45,780 nucleotides of DNA from CAYNEI01 sp964396185. Lineage in GTDB: Archaea; Thermoplasmatota; SW-10-69-26. The notes under the pieces were generated by a model. It was given only the letters and a program-made list of their open reading frames with translations, ran no database searches and was not told the DNA's origin. The DNA lies in assembly GCA_964396185.1 (NCBI GenBank), contig CAYNEI010000018.1:1-45780 (forward strand). Reading direction: 5' to 3'. The translations under genes and the position numbers were made by a program. Below are positions 8,557 to 16,529 of this stretch, piece after piece; position 1 is the stretch's first letter; each line of letters starts with the position of its first letter.

Positions 8557-10938
8557 ATGGCTACCCGCGCGTTCGCGTTGCTTGTCGCTGGGCTCATGAC
8601 CGTCCCCATGGTCCCTGGCGCTTTGCCCGGGGACGGCCTTGGATCCCCCACGACCGGACCATCGGTGTCGGCCCCGCCGGTGGAACGTCCGGTTGACGAG
8701 GTGCTCGAGTCGGGGTTGCTGGACACCATCGGCGATGGGGTCCACGGTGTGATCGTGCACTTCGACGACAGCGTCCCCGCGGCCTTGGCTGGCGTCCCCG
8801 GCATCCAGCTCCTCTACACCTTCGAGAGCATCCCGGCAGCCTACGTCCTAGCCGACGCCGCAGGCGTCGGCACCCTGAGCGTCCTGGAAGCCGTCGCGTT
8901 CGTCGAGGACGCGTGGAAGCCCGTGGCCTTCTCGCTGGACAGCGCCACCGTGGCCTCCCGGGCCCGCGACGTCTGGGAGCCGAGCCACTCTCCCTCGTTG
9001 GATCCCATCGAGGTTGATGGCGAGCTGGTGGACGGCTCCGGGATCGGCATCGCCGTGGTGGATACCGGCATCGATCCGACCCACCCGGACTTCCTGGGCA
9101 CCGGCAAGCTTGGAGCAAGCTTCATCGCCACGCCGGCCGGCATGGTCGAGGCACCCACGATCAACCCACAGTCCCCGCACGGGACCATGGTCGCAGGCGT
9201 GGCAGCCGGCAACGGGCTCAGCTCGGATGGACAGTACCGGGGCGCTGCCCCGGGCGCGACCCTGCACGATTACGCGATCGAGCTGGCCCGTGATCTTGGC
9301 CGGAACACGAACCAAGTCGTCGTGTACGGCGCCATGGCGCTCGACCACATCGCCGCTCACGGCGACGAGCTCGACCCGCCTGTGCGCGTGGTCCAGAACG
9401 CCTGGCACTGCCAGCACCCATCGTGCAAGGAGCTCAACCCGGACCAGGCCCACATCCAGCTCGCCGGCGTGTTGGCCGAGGAGGGCTACGTCGTCACTTG
9501 GGCGACCGGCAACCACCGGACCAAGGAAGGTCAGGGCGCGATCCTGCCCGAGGCCACCAACCCCGCACCAGGCGTCATCGGCGTAGCCAGCTACAACGAC
9601 GAGGACTTCGGTCTCCGCAACATCTGCTACTCGAGCTTCTCAGCACGGGGCTACCCGCAGGACCCGGGTACCTGGCCAGACATCAACGCCCCCGGCTCGT
9701 TCATCTCGTCCACATGGGGCGCATGGGCAGACGAGGACACCCGGGTCCACGACGTCAAGAACACGTACCGCAAGATCAGCGGCACCTCGCTGGCCTCGGC
9801 ACATGCTGCCGGCATCGCAGCCCTGGTGCTCCAAGCCAACGCGAACCTCGATCCAGCCGAGGTCGAGTACGTGCTCAAGGCGACGGCCGAGAAGCTCGGC
9901 GAACCCTTCTGCGACACCGACTACGTGGCCGCCGACCCCGCGCACACGTGGGACGGCTCCAACCACGAAGGCGGCCATGGGCTCGTGGACGCCTACGCAG
10001 CCGTCCAGGAGGCCCTCAGCTTCTCCGGCATCCCGGACACCATGCCGCCGGCCGAGACCGACCTCTCCAGCCTGTACGACGAGGATGAAGAGGGTGTGGT
10101 CGTCGACCAACGCCTCTACTTGGCCGACGATGGGGCGCTTGTGGACCAGCGCCCCACGGGCGAGCTGGGGAGCCAAGCGGTGCGGCTCTCCAACGAGCCC
10201 ATCTCGTTCACCTCGGCCCCGCTGGCGGACTCGCTGGAGATCACGGGCATCGATGCATCGATCTACCTGACCCTCCCCATCGAGGCGGTGGGCGAGGATT
10301 ACAACTTCTTCGTGCCCGCGCGCATCACGGTGACCGTCGAGCAGCTCGATGACGACGGGAACGTGCTCGCCTCGGCCAGCGCCTTCAACGAGCACTTCTG
10401 GACCCCGACCCAGCGACCCCGCGAGCGACCCATCATCACCACGTTGAACGACCCGATCCTGCTCGACGCAGACGACCGGGTCCGGGTCACCATCGAGAGC
10501 GAGGACCCGGGCCTTGAGGACCTAGCGCCTCCGGCCTCCCACGGTGTTCTCCACTGGGGCAGCGCGGATGCACCATCCCACATCGGGCTCGGCCACGTGA
10601 TCGACCCGGTCGACCCCGGAAGCTACGAGGAGTGCCGAGGGCTCGCGCCATCCTTCTGTGCGTGGACCGATGCCGACCATCCGGACCCGCAGTGGAGGTG
10701 TGAGACCCACGGGCTTTTCCGGCTCACCTGGTCCGGGCCCCCGGGCTCGCGCGGCATCCTCTCCTGCTACGGTGGCACGATCACGTGCGACATCCCCGAG
10801 GATGCGGATGGATGGGGGACGTGCACGCGCATCAGCCACTGGACCGCGCTCGGTGGAAGCGGCATCCACCGCTGCACGTTCATCCCAGCCGACGACAGCA
10901 ACGCCGGCCACGGCCGGTGCGAGGTCGTGGCCGATTGA
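8557..10938 (+). CDS. Secreted subtilisin-like serine protease (S8) with Cys-rich C-terminus
   Basis: 793 residues from the ATG at 8557, which follows GGAGG and begins a signal peptide (MATRAFALLVAGLMTVPMV); a GTG at 8539 would add six residues. Residues about 45-125 resemble an inhibitor-type propeptide. The S8 catalytic domain (about 155-495) carries the triad D169 (VVDTGID), H208 (SPHGTMVAG) and S411 (GTSLASAHAAG), plus a likely oxyanion Asn (ATGNH). Residues about 540-690 look like a beta-sandwich domain. The last 110 residues contain eight cysteines in a compact, probably disulfide-bonded module. The likely role is degradation of external protein, feeding the peptidase and amino-acid oxidation genes further along. 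Confidence 0.92.
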   Translation: MATRAFALLVAGLMTVPMVPGALPGDGLGSPTTGPSVSAPPVERPVDEVLESGLLDTIGDGVHGVIVHFDDSVPAALAGVPGIQLLYTFESIPAAYVLADAAGVGTLSVLEAVAFVEDAWKPVAFSLDSATVASRARDVWEPSHSPSLDPIEVDGELVDGSGIGIAVVDTGIDPTHPDFLGTGKLGASFIATPAGMVEAPTINPQSPHGTMVAGVAAGNGLSSDGQYRGAAPGATLHDYAIELARDLGRNTNQVVVYGAMALDHIAAHGDELDPPVRVVQNAWHCQHPSCKELNPDQAHIQLAGVLAEEGYVVTWATGNHRTKEGQGAILPEATNPAPGVIGVASYNDEDFGLRNICYSSFSARGYPQDPGTWPDINAPGSFISSTWGAWADEDTRVHDVKNTYRKISGTSLASAHAAGIAALVLQANANLDPAEVEYVLKATAEKLGEPFCDTDYVAADPAHTWDGSNHEGGHGLVDAYAAVQEALSFSGIPDTMPPAETDLSSLYDEDEEGVVVDQRLYLADDGALVDQRPTGELGSQAVRLSNEPISFTSAPLADSLEITGIDASIYLTLPIEAVGEDYNFFVPARITVTVEQLDDDGNVLASASAFNEHFWTPTQRPRERPIITTLNDPILLDADDRVRVTIESEDPGLEDLAPPASHGVLHWGSADAPSHIGLGHVIDPVDPGSYEECRGLAPSFCAWTDADHPDPQWRCETHGLFRLTWSGPPGSRGILSCYGGTITCDIPEDADGWGTCTRISHWTALGGSGIHRCTFIPADDSNAGHGRCEVVAD

Positions 10939-10953
10939 CCAGTGCGGTGGTCG

Positions 10954-12330
10954 TCAGAGCTCCGAGTCGTCCAACTGGAGCGCGCCCGGCTCTGCGAGCA
11001 GGCGCGCCACGTCGTTGGCGAACAGCGCCCCGTCGTAGCCGTCGATGAGCCGGTGGTCGAAGGCGAATGAGAGGGTGAGCTCGTGCCCAGCCACGATCTC
11101 CCCGTCGTCGAGCTGGCCCACCTCGCGCATGGCACCCACGACCACGCTGGTCAGTTGCGGGTGCACCAACACAGGCGTGCTCACAAGCCCCCCGATCTCC
11201 TCGAGCAGGGTGACCGTGATCGTCGGCGTGGCATCGCTGGTCTCCTGGCCGGCGAGGTAGCCGGCGATCTCCTGGAGCCCTTTCGAGCGCACGTCGGGGA
11301 CCGTGGTGAGGGCAAGCCCGTCTTCGGTGGGTTGGGCCACGCTGATGTGCACGTCGCCGAAGATGACCATGTCTCGGCTCCCCTCGTCGACCAGCGCGTT
11401 GAGCCGGGCGTGCTTGGAGAGGGCCTCCGCGATGGCCTTGACCACGAAGGTGCCGGGCCCGATGGACAAGCCTGCGCCCTCGACGGATCGGCCGGCGGCC
11501 TGGCTCGCGCGAGCCAGCTTGCTGGCGTTCACCGTGAGCGCGTAGGTGAAGTGGGGCTGGAGCGTCTTGGCCCGCTTGCTCGACGCCATCGGTGAGCTGG
11601 CCGGCGCTTGGATCGCCTCGACCTGTAGCGCCTGGGAGCGGTCGATGCTGGGGGAGGCCAGGATGTCGCTCGAGCTGGCCGGGCTGGGCGATGAACGGGC
11701 TGCTTGGCCGGGTGAAGGCGTGGCGGCCAGGTCGTCCATGTGGATGCGGCCGGCCGGTCCGCTGCCTTGGATCGTGGTGAGATCGATGCCCTGCTTGCGC
11801 GCCTCGATGCGCACGCTGGGTGGCGCGAGCACGCTCGCCGGCGTTCGCGTAGGCGTGCCGTTCGTGGCCGGCTTCGGTGAGGCTTCTGCCGCTGGCTTGG
11901 CTGTTCCCGTCGCTTCCACCTCGGCCTCGGCCTCGGCCGCCTCCGCCGCCTCATCTTCCCCTGCGTCCGCCGTCTCTTCCGAGGCCGGCTCCGACGGTGC
12001 AGCAGCCTCGGAAGCCCCTGCATCGTCCCCGTCCGAGACGATCTGGCCAGGAGCTTCGCTCCGGCCGCTCTCGGAGGCCGTACCGGCCTCCGCGATGAGA
12101 ACGAAGATCTCCCCGACCTGAACGACCTCGCCGTCCTGGTAGCGGATCTCTTGGATCGTGCCGGCCACGGGCGCGCTGATCTGCACGGTGGCCTTGTCGG
12201 TCATGACCTCCACGATGTCCTCGTCGGCCTCGACCTCGTCGCCTTGGCTGACGAGCCAGTTGACGATCTCGCCCTCGTGGATGCCTTCTCCTACGTCTGG
12301 GAATCGGAACTCGTAGACCACGCGCCTCAC
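10954..12330 (-). CDS. Dihydrolipoyl acyltransferase E2 of a 2-oxoacid dehydrogenase complex
   Basis: 458 residues. The lipoyl domain (1-80) carries the lipoylated lysine at K46 (VMTDKATV). A long Ala/Glu/Ser-rich hinge follows, then a peripheral subunit-binding domain (about 163-200; PPSVRIEARKQGID) and a catalytic acyltransferase domain (about 245-450) with the active-site motif DHRLIDG near the end. It transfers the acyl group from E1 to CoA. The GTG start overlaps the E1-alpha stop as GTGA, so the two are coupled. Given the branched-chain type of E1, the complex is likely branched-chain 2-oxoacid dehydrogenase; pyruvate cannot be excluded. No E1-beta or E3 gene is adjacent. Confidence 0.92.
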   Translation of the reverse strand: MRRVVYEFRFPDVGEGIHEGEIVNWLVSQGDEVEADEDIVEVMTDKATVQISAPVAGTIQEIRYQDGEVVQVGEIFVLIAEAGTASESGRSEAPGQIVSDGDDAGASEAAAPSEPASEETADAGEDEAAEAAEAEAEVEATGTAKPAAEASPKPATNGTPTRTPASVLAPPSVRIEARKQGIDLTTIQGSGPAGRIHMDDLAATPSPGQAARSSPSPASSSDILASPSIDRSQALQVEAIQAPASSPMASSKRAKTLQPHFTYALTVNASKLARASQAAGRSVEGAGLSIGPGTFVVKAIAEALSKHARLNALVDEGSRDMVIFGDVHISVAQPTEDGLALTTVPDVRSKGLQEIAGYLAGQETSDATPTITVTLLEEIGGLVSTPVLVHPQLTSVVVGAMREVGQLDDGEIVAGHELTLSFAFDHRLIDGYDGALFANDVARLLAEPGALQLDDSEL

Positions 12331-13403
12331 TCCGTCTGGTCGCCTCGGGCTCGGTCGAGCTGCTCGTCCAGGTGCCAGGGCCTGGTCTCGTACACATCAT
12401 CGACCATGGTCTCAAGCGATGGGGGCCCGGAGGCTTCCGCTCGCTCGATGGCTTCGCTGATCTCCTCCTCGATCTCCTCGTGCATGGCCTCGAGGTCGTC
12501 CGGGGTGAGCACGCCGCCCATGACCAGGTACTTCTGGAACCTGGCCAGGGGGTCCCGGCGCTTCCAGGCCTCCACCTCGGCCTCATCACGGTACTTGGAT
12601 GGGTCGTCGCTGGTCGAATGCCCCCGGATCCGGTAAGTCACCGCCTCGATGAGCGTGGGACCCTCCCCGGCCCGGGCACGCTCGACGGCCTGCTTGGTGG
12701 TCTCGTAGACAGCCAGCACGTCGTTGCCGTCCACCCGCACACCTGGGAACCCGTAAGCCTGGGCCTTGACGTGGACCGTCTCAGAGCCGGATTGCTTGCT
12801 GAAGGGCACCGAGATGGCCCACTGGTTGTTGTTGCAGATGAACACCACCGGGGCCTTCCAGACGCCGGCGAAGTTCATGGCCGTGTGGAAATCCGACTCG
12901 CTGGTGGCCCCGTCGCCGAGATAGGCCGCAGCGATGGTCTCGTCACCCTTGTAGCGGGCAGCGTACGCCATGCCCACGGCATGGGGGAGCTGGGTGGCCA
13001 TGCACGAGGACCAGGAGACCTGGTTGACCGACCGGTCCGAGTAGTGGCACGGCATGCTGCGCCCCTTCTCGACAGCGTCCCGGGTGGCGAAGAGGTGGTG
13101 GAACCACTTCTCGATGGGCCAGCCTCGGTAGAGCATGATCCCTGCTTGCCTGAGCGCCGGGAAGACCCAGTCCTCGTCGCGAAGGGCGGCTGCGGATCCG
13201 ATGGCTGCGGCTTCCTCGCCCGTGGCAGCTCCGTAGAAGCCGATGCGACCCTGGCGCTGGAGCTTCATGCAGCGTTCGTCCACGCGGCGGTTGGTGGCCA
13301 TGGCCCGGTACATCCGGACCAGGGTCTTTTCCGGGATGGAGGGGGCGTGCGGGCTGGGTTGGCCCTTCTCATCAAGGTACTGGACGAGATCGGCTGCCGC
13401 CAC
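12327..13403 (-). CDS. bkdA: 2-oxoacid dehydrogenase E1 alpha subunit, branched-chain type
   Basis: 358 residues from the GTG at 13401-13403. That start gives the family's normal length and sits about 27-30 bases after a TATA-like CCTTAACA, fitting a leaderless transcript; the longer upstream frame is Arg/Pro-rich and not protein-like. The thiamine diphosphate motif spans GDGATSESDF to CNNNQWA. RIRGHSTSDDPSKYR is the phosphorylation-loop region characteristic of branched-chain E1-alpha. It decarboxylates 2-oxoacids and reductively acylates the E2 lipoyl group, but needs an E1-beta partner to form the active heterotetramer. None is encoded between it and E2, where it is usually found. Confidence 0.9.
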   Translation of the reverse strand: MAAADLVQYLDEKGQPSPHAPSIPEKTLVRMYRAMATNRRVDERCMKLQRQGRIGFYGAATGEEAAAIGSAAALRDEDWVFPALRQAGIMLYRGWPIEKWFHHLFATRDAVEKGRSMPCHYSDRSVNQVSWSSCMATQLPHAVGMAYAARYKGDETIAAAYLGDGATSESDFHTAMNFAGVWKAPVVFICNNNQWAISVPFSKQSGSETVHVKAQAYGFPGVRVDGNDVLAVYETTKQAVERARAGEGPTLIEAVTYRIRGHSTSDDPSKYRDEAEVEAWKRRDPLARFQKYLVMGGVLTPDDLEAMHEEIEEEISEAIERAEASGPPSLETMVDDVYETRPWHLDEQLDRARGDQTE

Positions 13404-13449
13404 GGCCCTGGAACAGGGTCGCCTGTTAAGGGTTTTCGGCGCCCGTAAC

Positions 13450-13865
13450 CTAGCACTACTTGGTCGGGTTAGCGTGCCGCGCCGGCCAGATGGGGCTTGA
13501 AGGTCGTGGGGCCGGGCCGCAAGGAGTACGCGTAGCGTACTTCGAGGACCCGGATCCACGGCCTGCGAACACCGCGCAGTCAAGCGCCCAGGTGGCCGGC
13601 CCCGTGGGTGACCCCCTGGCCACGCCGGGCCTTGCACCGATAGCTGAAGGCCCGGCGTGTCTCGCCCCGATTGGTCTGCCGGTCGCAGGCGGCCGAGCCC
13701 TTCGATTGAAGTGGCCTACGGCCACTCCTGCACTCGGTCTCGACCACCTGGCAACCGGCCAGGCCTAGCACGTCCCTTGTGGGACGTGCGGTCCGTACGA
13801 ACGCGTCGCGTTCGTACAGGAGGGTCACGCGGCCGCGCTGAACCCGTCCAAGTAGTGCTAGAAAG
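13450..13865 (-). ncRNA. Candidate structured RNA or hairpin-rich element (unidentified)
   Basis: The gap between E1-alpha and the signalling cluster contains no convincing gene. Bases 13450-13474 and 13836-13861 form a roughly 25-base inverted repeat with two or three mismatches that would close a 410-nt fold. Inside are perfect hairpins at 13525-13541, 13621-13633/13647-13659 (13 bp), 13710-13726, 13768-13776/13781-13789 (9 bp) and 13795-13804/13808-13817 (10 bp). A TATA-like TACATAAA on the minus strand (13888-13895) is placed to start transcription at the outer edge of the repeat, so the minus strand is favoured. I searched both strands for RNase P (no GAGGAAA or ACAGAA motif), SRP, 5S and tRNA features and found none. 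Because both ends carry CTAG, an IS5-like miniature element with a CTAG target duplication is the main alternative. Confidence 0.45.
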
Positions 13866-13887
13866 GGCTCCAAGGACCCGGGTCCCG

Positions 13888-13895
13888 GGTTTATG
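13888..13895. promoter_or_regulatory. TATA-like element between the structured element and the signalling cluster
   Basis: Plus strand GTTTATGT, minus strand ACATAAAC. To the right it lies about 52 bases before the GTG at 13946. To the left it lies about 27 bases before the outer edge of the structured element. It could serve either direction or both. Confidence 0.45.
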
Positions 13896-13945
13896 TACCG
13901 CCTAGGGACGAAAGGGTGTAGAGCTCACCCGAGTAGGAGATCGTC

Positions 13946-14257
13946 GTGGTGTTCGATGGTACAGACCTAGTCGCTGCAGCCGCTTTCAGCACGGCGCTGT
14001 TCGGAGCTTTGCTGCTGCTAGCGCTCTTGGTCAGCGCCCGCGAGGATGTGCTCGGTTCCAAGCTCGGGTGGCACCTGGTGGCTGCCTCCCTGGCTCTCTT
14101 CGCCGTGCGTGGGCTCACCCACTTCCTGGGGCCCAGCTTCGATCTTCTGCGCTACGGGTCAGGGAGCATCGCGGCCCTGGTCCTGCCGGCCGGTCTGCTC
14201 ATCATCTTGATGTCGTCGCACCCCAGGGAGGTGGACCCCGATGCTCCTCTCAGTTGA
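13946..14257 (+). CDS. Small three-helix membrane protein of the signalling cluster
   Basis: 103 residues with three hydrophobic segments (about 8-30, 42-60, 72-90) and almost no soluble part. No family is recognised. The GTG start at 13946 follows GGAG by six bases; a second GTG immediately after is possible. Its last 17 bases overlap the start of the histidine kinase gene, so the two are translationally coupled. Together with the kinase's own three N-terminal helices it may form one sensory membrane unit split over two genes (inference). Confidence 0.75.
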   Translation: MVFDGTDLVAAAAFSTALFGALLLLALLVSAREDVLGSKLGWHLVAASLALFAVRGLTHFLGPSFDLLRYGSGSIAALVLPAGLLIILMSSHPREVDPDAPLS

Positions 14258-15293
14258 CCTCGCCCTGTTGGAAGCCACCCTCCTGCTCGTGATGGGTGCA
14301 GCGCTGGTGGTCCTGGGCGGAGCGTTCCTGTTGCGCCGCCAGGGCATCGATCCCTGGTCTGCTGGTCTGCTCATGACCTCCGGGTTCTACGTGCTCCTCT
14401 GGAAGGAGCCCCAGCTCGTCGGGTTCCAGGAAGGCGAGTTCCTTCACATCGAGCTCGCTCAGCCTGTCTTCCTCCTCCTGCTCTCCGCTTCCCTGTTCCA
14501 CTGGGCTGTCTGGCTCTTCCAGCGCCACGTCGATGCCCTGGAGTCGACCACCGAGCGCATCTCCAGCCTGCTCAGCGTCGAGGAGGCCCTGCTTGACATC
14601 CTCCGCCACGACCTGCGCAACCCCCTGGCCGTGGCCAGCGGGAACGTCGAGCTGATCGCCTCCGAGCATCCTGAGCTCACCTCGCGAACCTCGGAGATCG
14701 AGAACAGCCTGGCGCGGGCGCGCAAGGTGCTCGACGACAGCGTCGTCTACGCCGAGCTGGCCCGGGGAGGGCAACCCGGGACCAAGCGCTTGGATCTCGT
14801 GGCCGTGACCCGCGGAGCCATCGAGGCCCTCGATGCTGTCGCGGGCCGCCAGGGCGTCGAGGTCGACCTGTCCGCCCCGGACGAGCTTGCTTGCCACGCC
14901 AGCCCGCTGATCCGCCACGCCATCGAGAACGCGTTGCACAACGCGATCAAGTGGAGCCCACGGGATGCCCGGGTGACCGTCGTGCTGGAGGACACCGAGG
15001 GGGCCGCGCGGATCCGGGTCGTGGACCACGGCCCCGGCATGCCTGAGAAGGATCAGGCCCGGCTGTTCGGCCGTTTCGAGCAGGGGCCGGCCACGAACGG
15101 GGAGGGCCTGGGCCTGGGGCTGGCCATCGTGGCCCGTCTGACAGAGATGCACGGTGGGACCCTCTCCATCACCGAGACGGTCGGCGGGGGCTGCACCCTC
15201 GAGATCGTGCTTCCTCGTCCGGCCATCGCCGAGACGGGCCCGGCGCAGCTTGCTGGCCTGCCTACCAGCGTCCCGAAGGGGGGCGGCACGTGA
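14241..15293 (+). CDS. Membrane sensor histidine kinase
   Basis: 350 residues. Three N-terminal membrane segments (about 7-31, 40-54, 69-93) have short loops and no large external domain. The HisKA domain has the phospho-acceptor H123 in ILRHDLRNPLAV. The HATPase domain has an N box (IENALHNAIKWS), G1 (DHGPGMP), an F-box-like LFGRFEQ and G2 (GEGLGLGLAIV). All motifs needed for autophosphorylation are present, making it the only complete kinase in the cluster. The next gene starts in a GTGA-type overlap with its stop codon. Its receivers are probably the four downstream REC domains. Confidence 0.92.
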   Translation: MLLSVDLALLEATLLLVMGAALVVLGGAFLLRRQGIDPWSAGLLMTSGFYVLLWKEPQLVGFQEGEFLHIELAQPVFLLLLSASLFHWAVWLFQRHVDALESTTERISSLLSVEEALLDILRHDLRNPLAVASGNVELIASEHPELTSRTSEIENSLARARKVLDDSVVYAELARGGQPGTKRLDLVAVTRGAIEALDAVAGRQGVEVDLSAPDELACHASPLIRHAIENALHNAIKWSPRDARVTVVLEDTEGAARIRVVDHGPGMPEKDQARLFGRFEQGPATNGEGLGLGLAIVARLTEMHGGTLSITETVGGGCTLEIVLPRPAIAETGPAQLAGLPTSVPKGGGT

Positions 15294-16084
15294 GCGCCGC
15301 CGCTGGGAGGCCGGGGGGCCTCCCGAGTTACCGGAGCCAGGCCGAAGCCCTTGCCCGGGATCTCGTGACCGCCTGGGACCCCCACGACGAGGATCTCGGG
15401 GAACTTGCCAAGACCCTGCACAGCAAGCTCGCGCAAGAAGCCAACCACGAGCTCCGGCAAGTGCTCACACACCTGACCGCCGAGCTCGAGATGGCGATCT
15501 CCAACCAGACGAGCGGATCCGTCGCGCTCCCGGAAGAGCGAGCCCGTCAGATGCTGGCCGCTCTCGGCAGGGCCGCCTCGGTCGTCGAGACGTTCCTCGA
15601 CCCGGACCAATCAGCGGTCCTGCTCCTCCAGTGCGACATGGAACACCTCCGACTGGACACCATCCTGTCCGACCACCTCGCCCAGTTGCCGGAGGCATAC
15701 CGCGGGGATGCAGCTGAGATGCACCTCGCCGAGGCGACCGTGGAAGGCGACCGGGACAAGCTGGCCACCTCGCTGTGCTACCTCGTCGACCGGTTCACCT
15801 GGCGCTCCGGGGCCACGACGGCGCCGGTGGTGCGCCTGGAGGCCACCGAAGAGCGGGTCGAGGGCTTCATCGGTGCCAAGGGTGCACCCGTGGAGACCTG
15901 GGACTTGCTCGAGGAGCTCGAGGAACCGCTGGACATCGAAGCCGTGCGTGTCGACCTCCCGTACGTGCGCGCGGTGATCGAACGGCATGGGGGTACGCTC
16001 TTCGTGAGCCAGCCCGAGCCCGGCTTGGTCGGGATCGCCTTCGCCCTCCCCCGCCACCACCCAGGGAGGTCGTCGCCTGGCTGA
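15290..16084 (+). CDS. Histidine-kinase-like protein with degenerate ATPase domain (keeps H-box His)
   Basis: 264 residues, soluble. A helical segment holds EANHELRQVLTHL, closely matching a HisKA H-box with H53 in the acceptor position. The C-terminal half ends in VRAVIERHGGTLFVSQPEPG and GIAFALP, the recognisable tail of an HATPase domain. The N box, the G1 DxGxG and the G2 glycine loop are missing, so it should not bind ATP normally. It may act as a phosphotransfer protein, phosphatase or allosteric partner of the upstream kinase (inference). It is a paralogue of 16530-17351: both share an xANxELRQVLTxL core, a central helix pair and the EGFIG and ERHGGTL stretches. Confidence 0.8.
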   Translation: MSAAAGRPGGLPSYRSQAEALARDLVTAWDPHDEDLGELAKTLHSKLAQEANHELRQVLTHLTAELEMAISNQTSGSVALPEERARQMLAALGRAASVVETFLDPDQSAVLLLQCDMEHLRLDTILSDHLAQLPEAYRGDAAEMHLAEATVEGDRDKLATSLCYLVDRFTWRSGATTAPVVRLEATEERVEGFIGAKGAPVETWDLLEELEEPLDIEAVRVDLPYVRAVIERHGGTLFVSQPEPGLVGIAFALPRHHPGRSSPG

Positions 16085-16094
16085 TGGGGCGCGC

Positions 16095-16487
16095 GTGTTC
16101 ATCGCGGACGATGAGCCGGCCCTGCGGTCGCTGATCCAGGAGGTCCTGGAGAGCCAGGGGTACGAGGTCGACGCCTTCCCGGACGGCCAGGCGCTGCTCG
16201 ACCAGCTCGACACCGCCATCCCGGACCTCGTGTTCCTGGATATCAACATGCCAGGCTTGGATGGCTGGGAGGTGCGAGCGCGGTTGCTTGAGGACCCCCG
16301 CACCCAGGCTGTTCCCGTGGTCGCCGTCACCGCAAGAGGCGGGACCGCCGTGGAGCAGAGCGCCAAGGAGGCTCTCCAGTTCACGGATCTCGTGCGCAAA
16401 CCGTTCCAGATCAACGATCTGCTCGACGCAGCGGCCAACGCGCTGGCCGCACAGGCGGCCGATGGCCACCAGACGGAAGCTCCCTGA
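16095..16487 (+). CDS. Stand-alone response regulator receiver domain (REC)
   Basis: 130 residues, a single CheY-like domain with no output domain. Acidic pocket FIADDEP (D5, D6), phospho-acceptor D49 (LVFLDINMPG), switch Thr in VVAVTARGG and the conserved Lys in VRKPF. The GTG start at 16095 leaves strand beta-1 slightly short but gives the standard fold length. It sits ten bases after the degenerate kinase-like gene, forming a [kinase-like + REC] module that is repeated immediately downstream. Confidence 0.9.
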   Translation: MFIADDEPALRSLIQEVLESQGYEVDAFPDGQALLDQLDTAIPDLVFLDINMPGLDGWEVRARLLEDPRTQAVPVVAVTARGGTAVEQSAKEALQFTDLVRKPFQINDLLDAAANALAAQAADGHQTEAP

Positions 16488-16495
16488 CATGGGCG

Positions 16496-16505
16496 CTTTT
16501 ATAGG
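16496..16505 (+). promoter_or_regulatory. Internal TATA box in the signalling cluster
   Basis: CTTTTATAGG lies 25-34 bases before the ATG at 16530, the spacing of a leaderless archaeal promoter. It would let the second [kinase-like + REC] module and the double-REC gene be expressed separately from the sensor kinase. Confidence 0.6.
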
Positions 16506-16529
16506 GGGAGCGGGGGAAGGGGTAGAAGG

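Noticed and set aside
13404..13637. Longer N-terminus for E1-alpha
   Set aside because: Arg/Pro-rich, crosses the structured element and its promoter, and would exceed the family's length; the GTG at 13403 fits the TATA spacing.
13450..13865. RNase P RNA
   Set aside because: Length and paired ends fit, but the universally conserved GAGGAAA-type and ACAGAA-type segments are absent on both strands.
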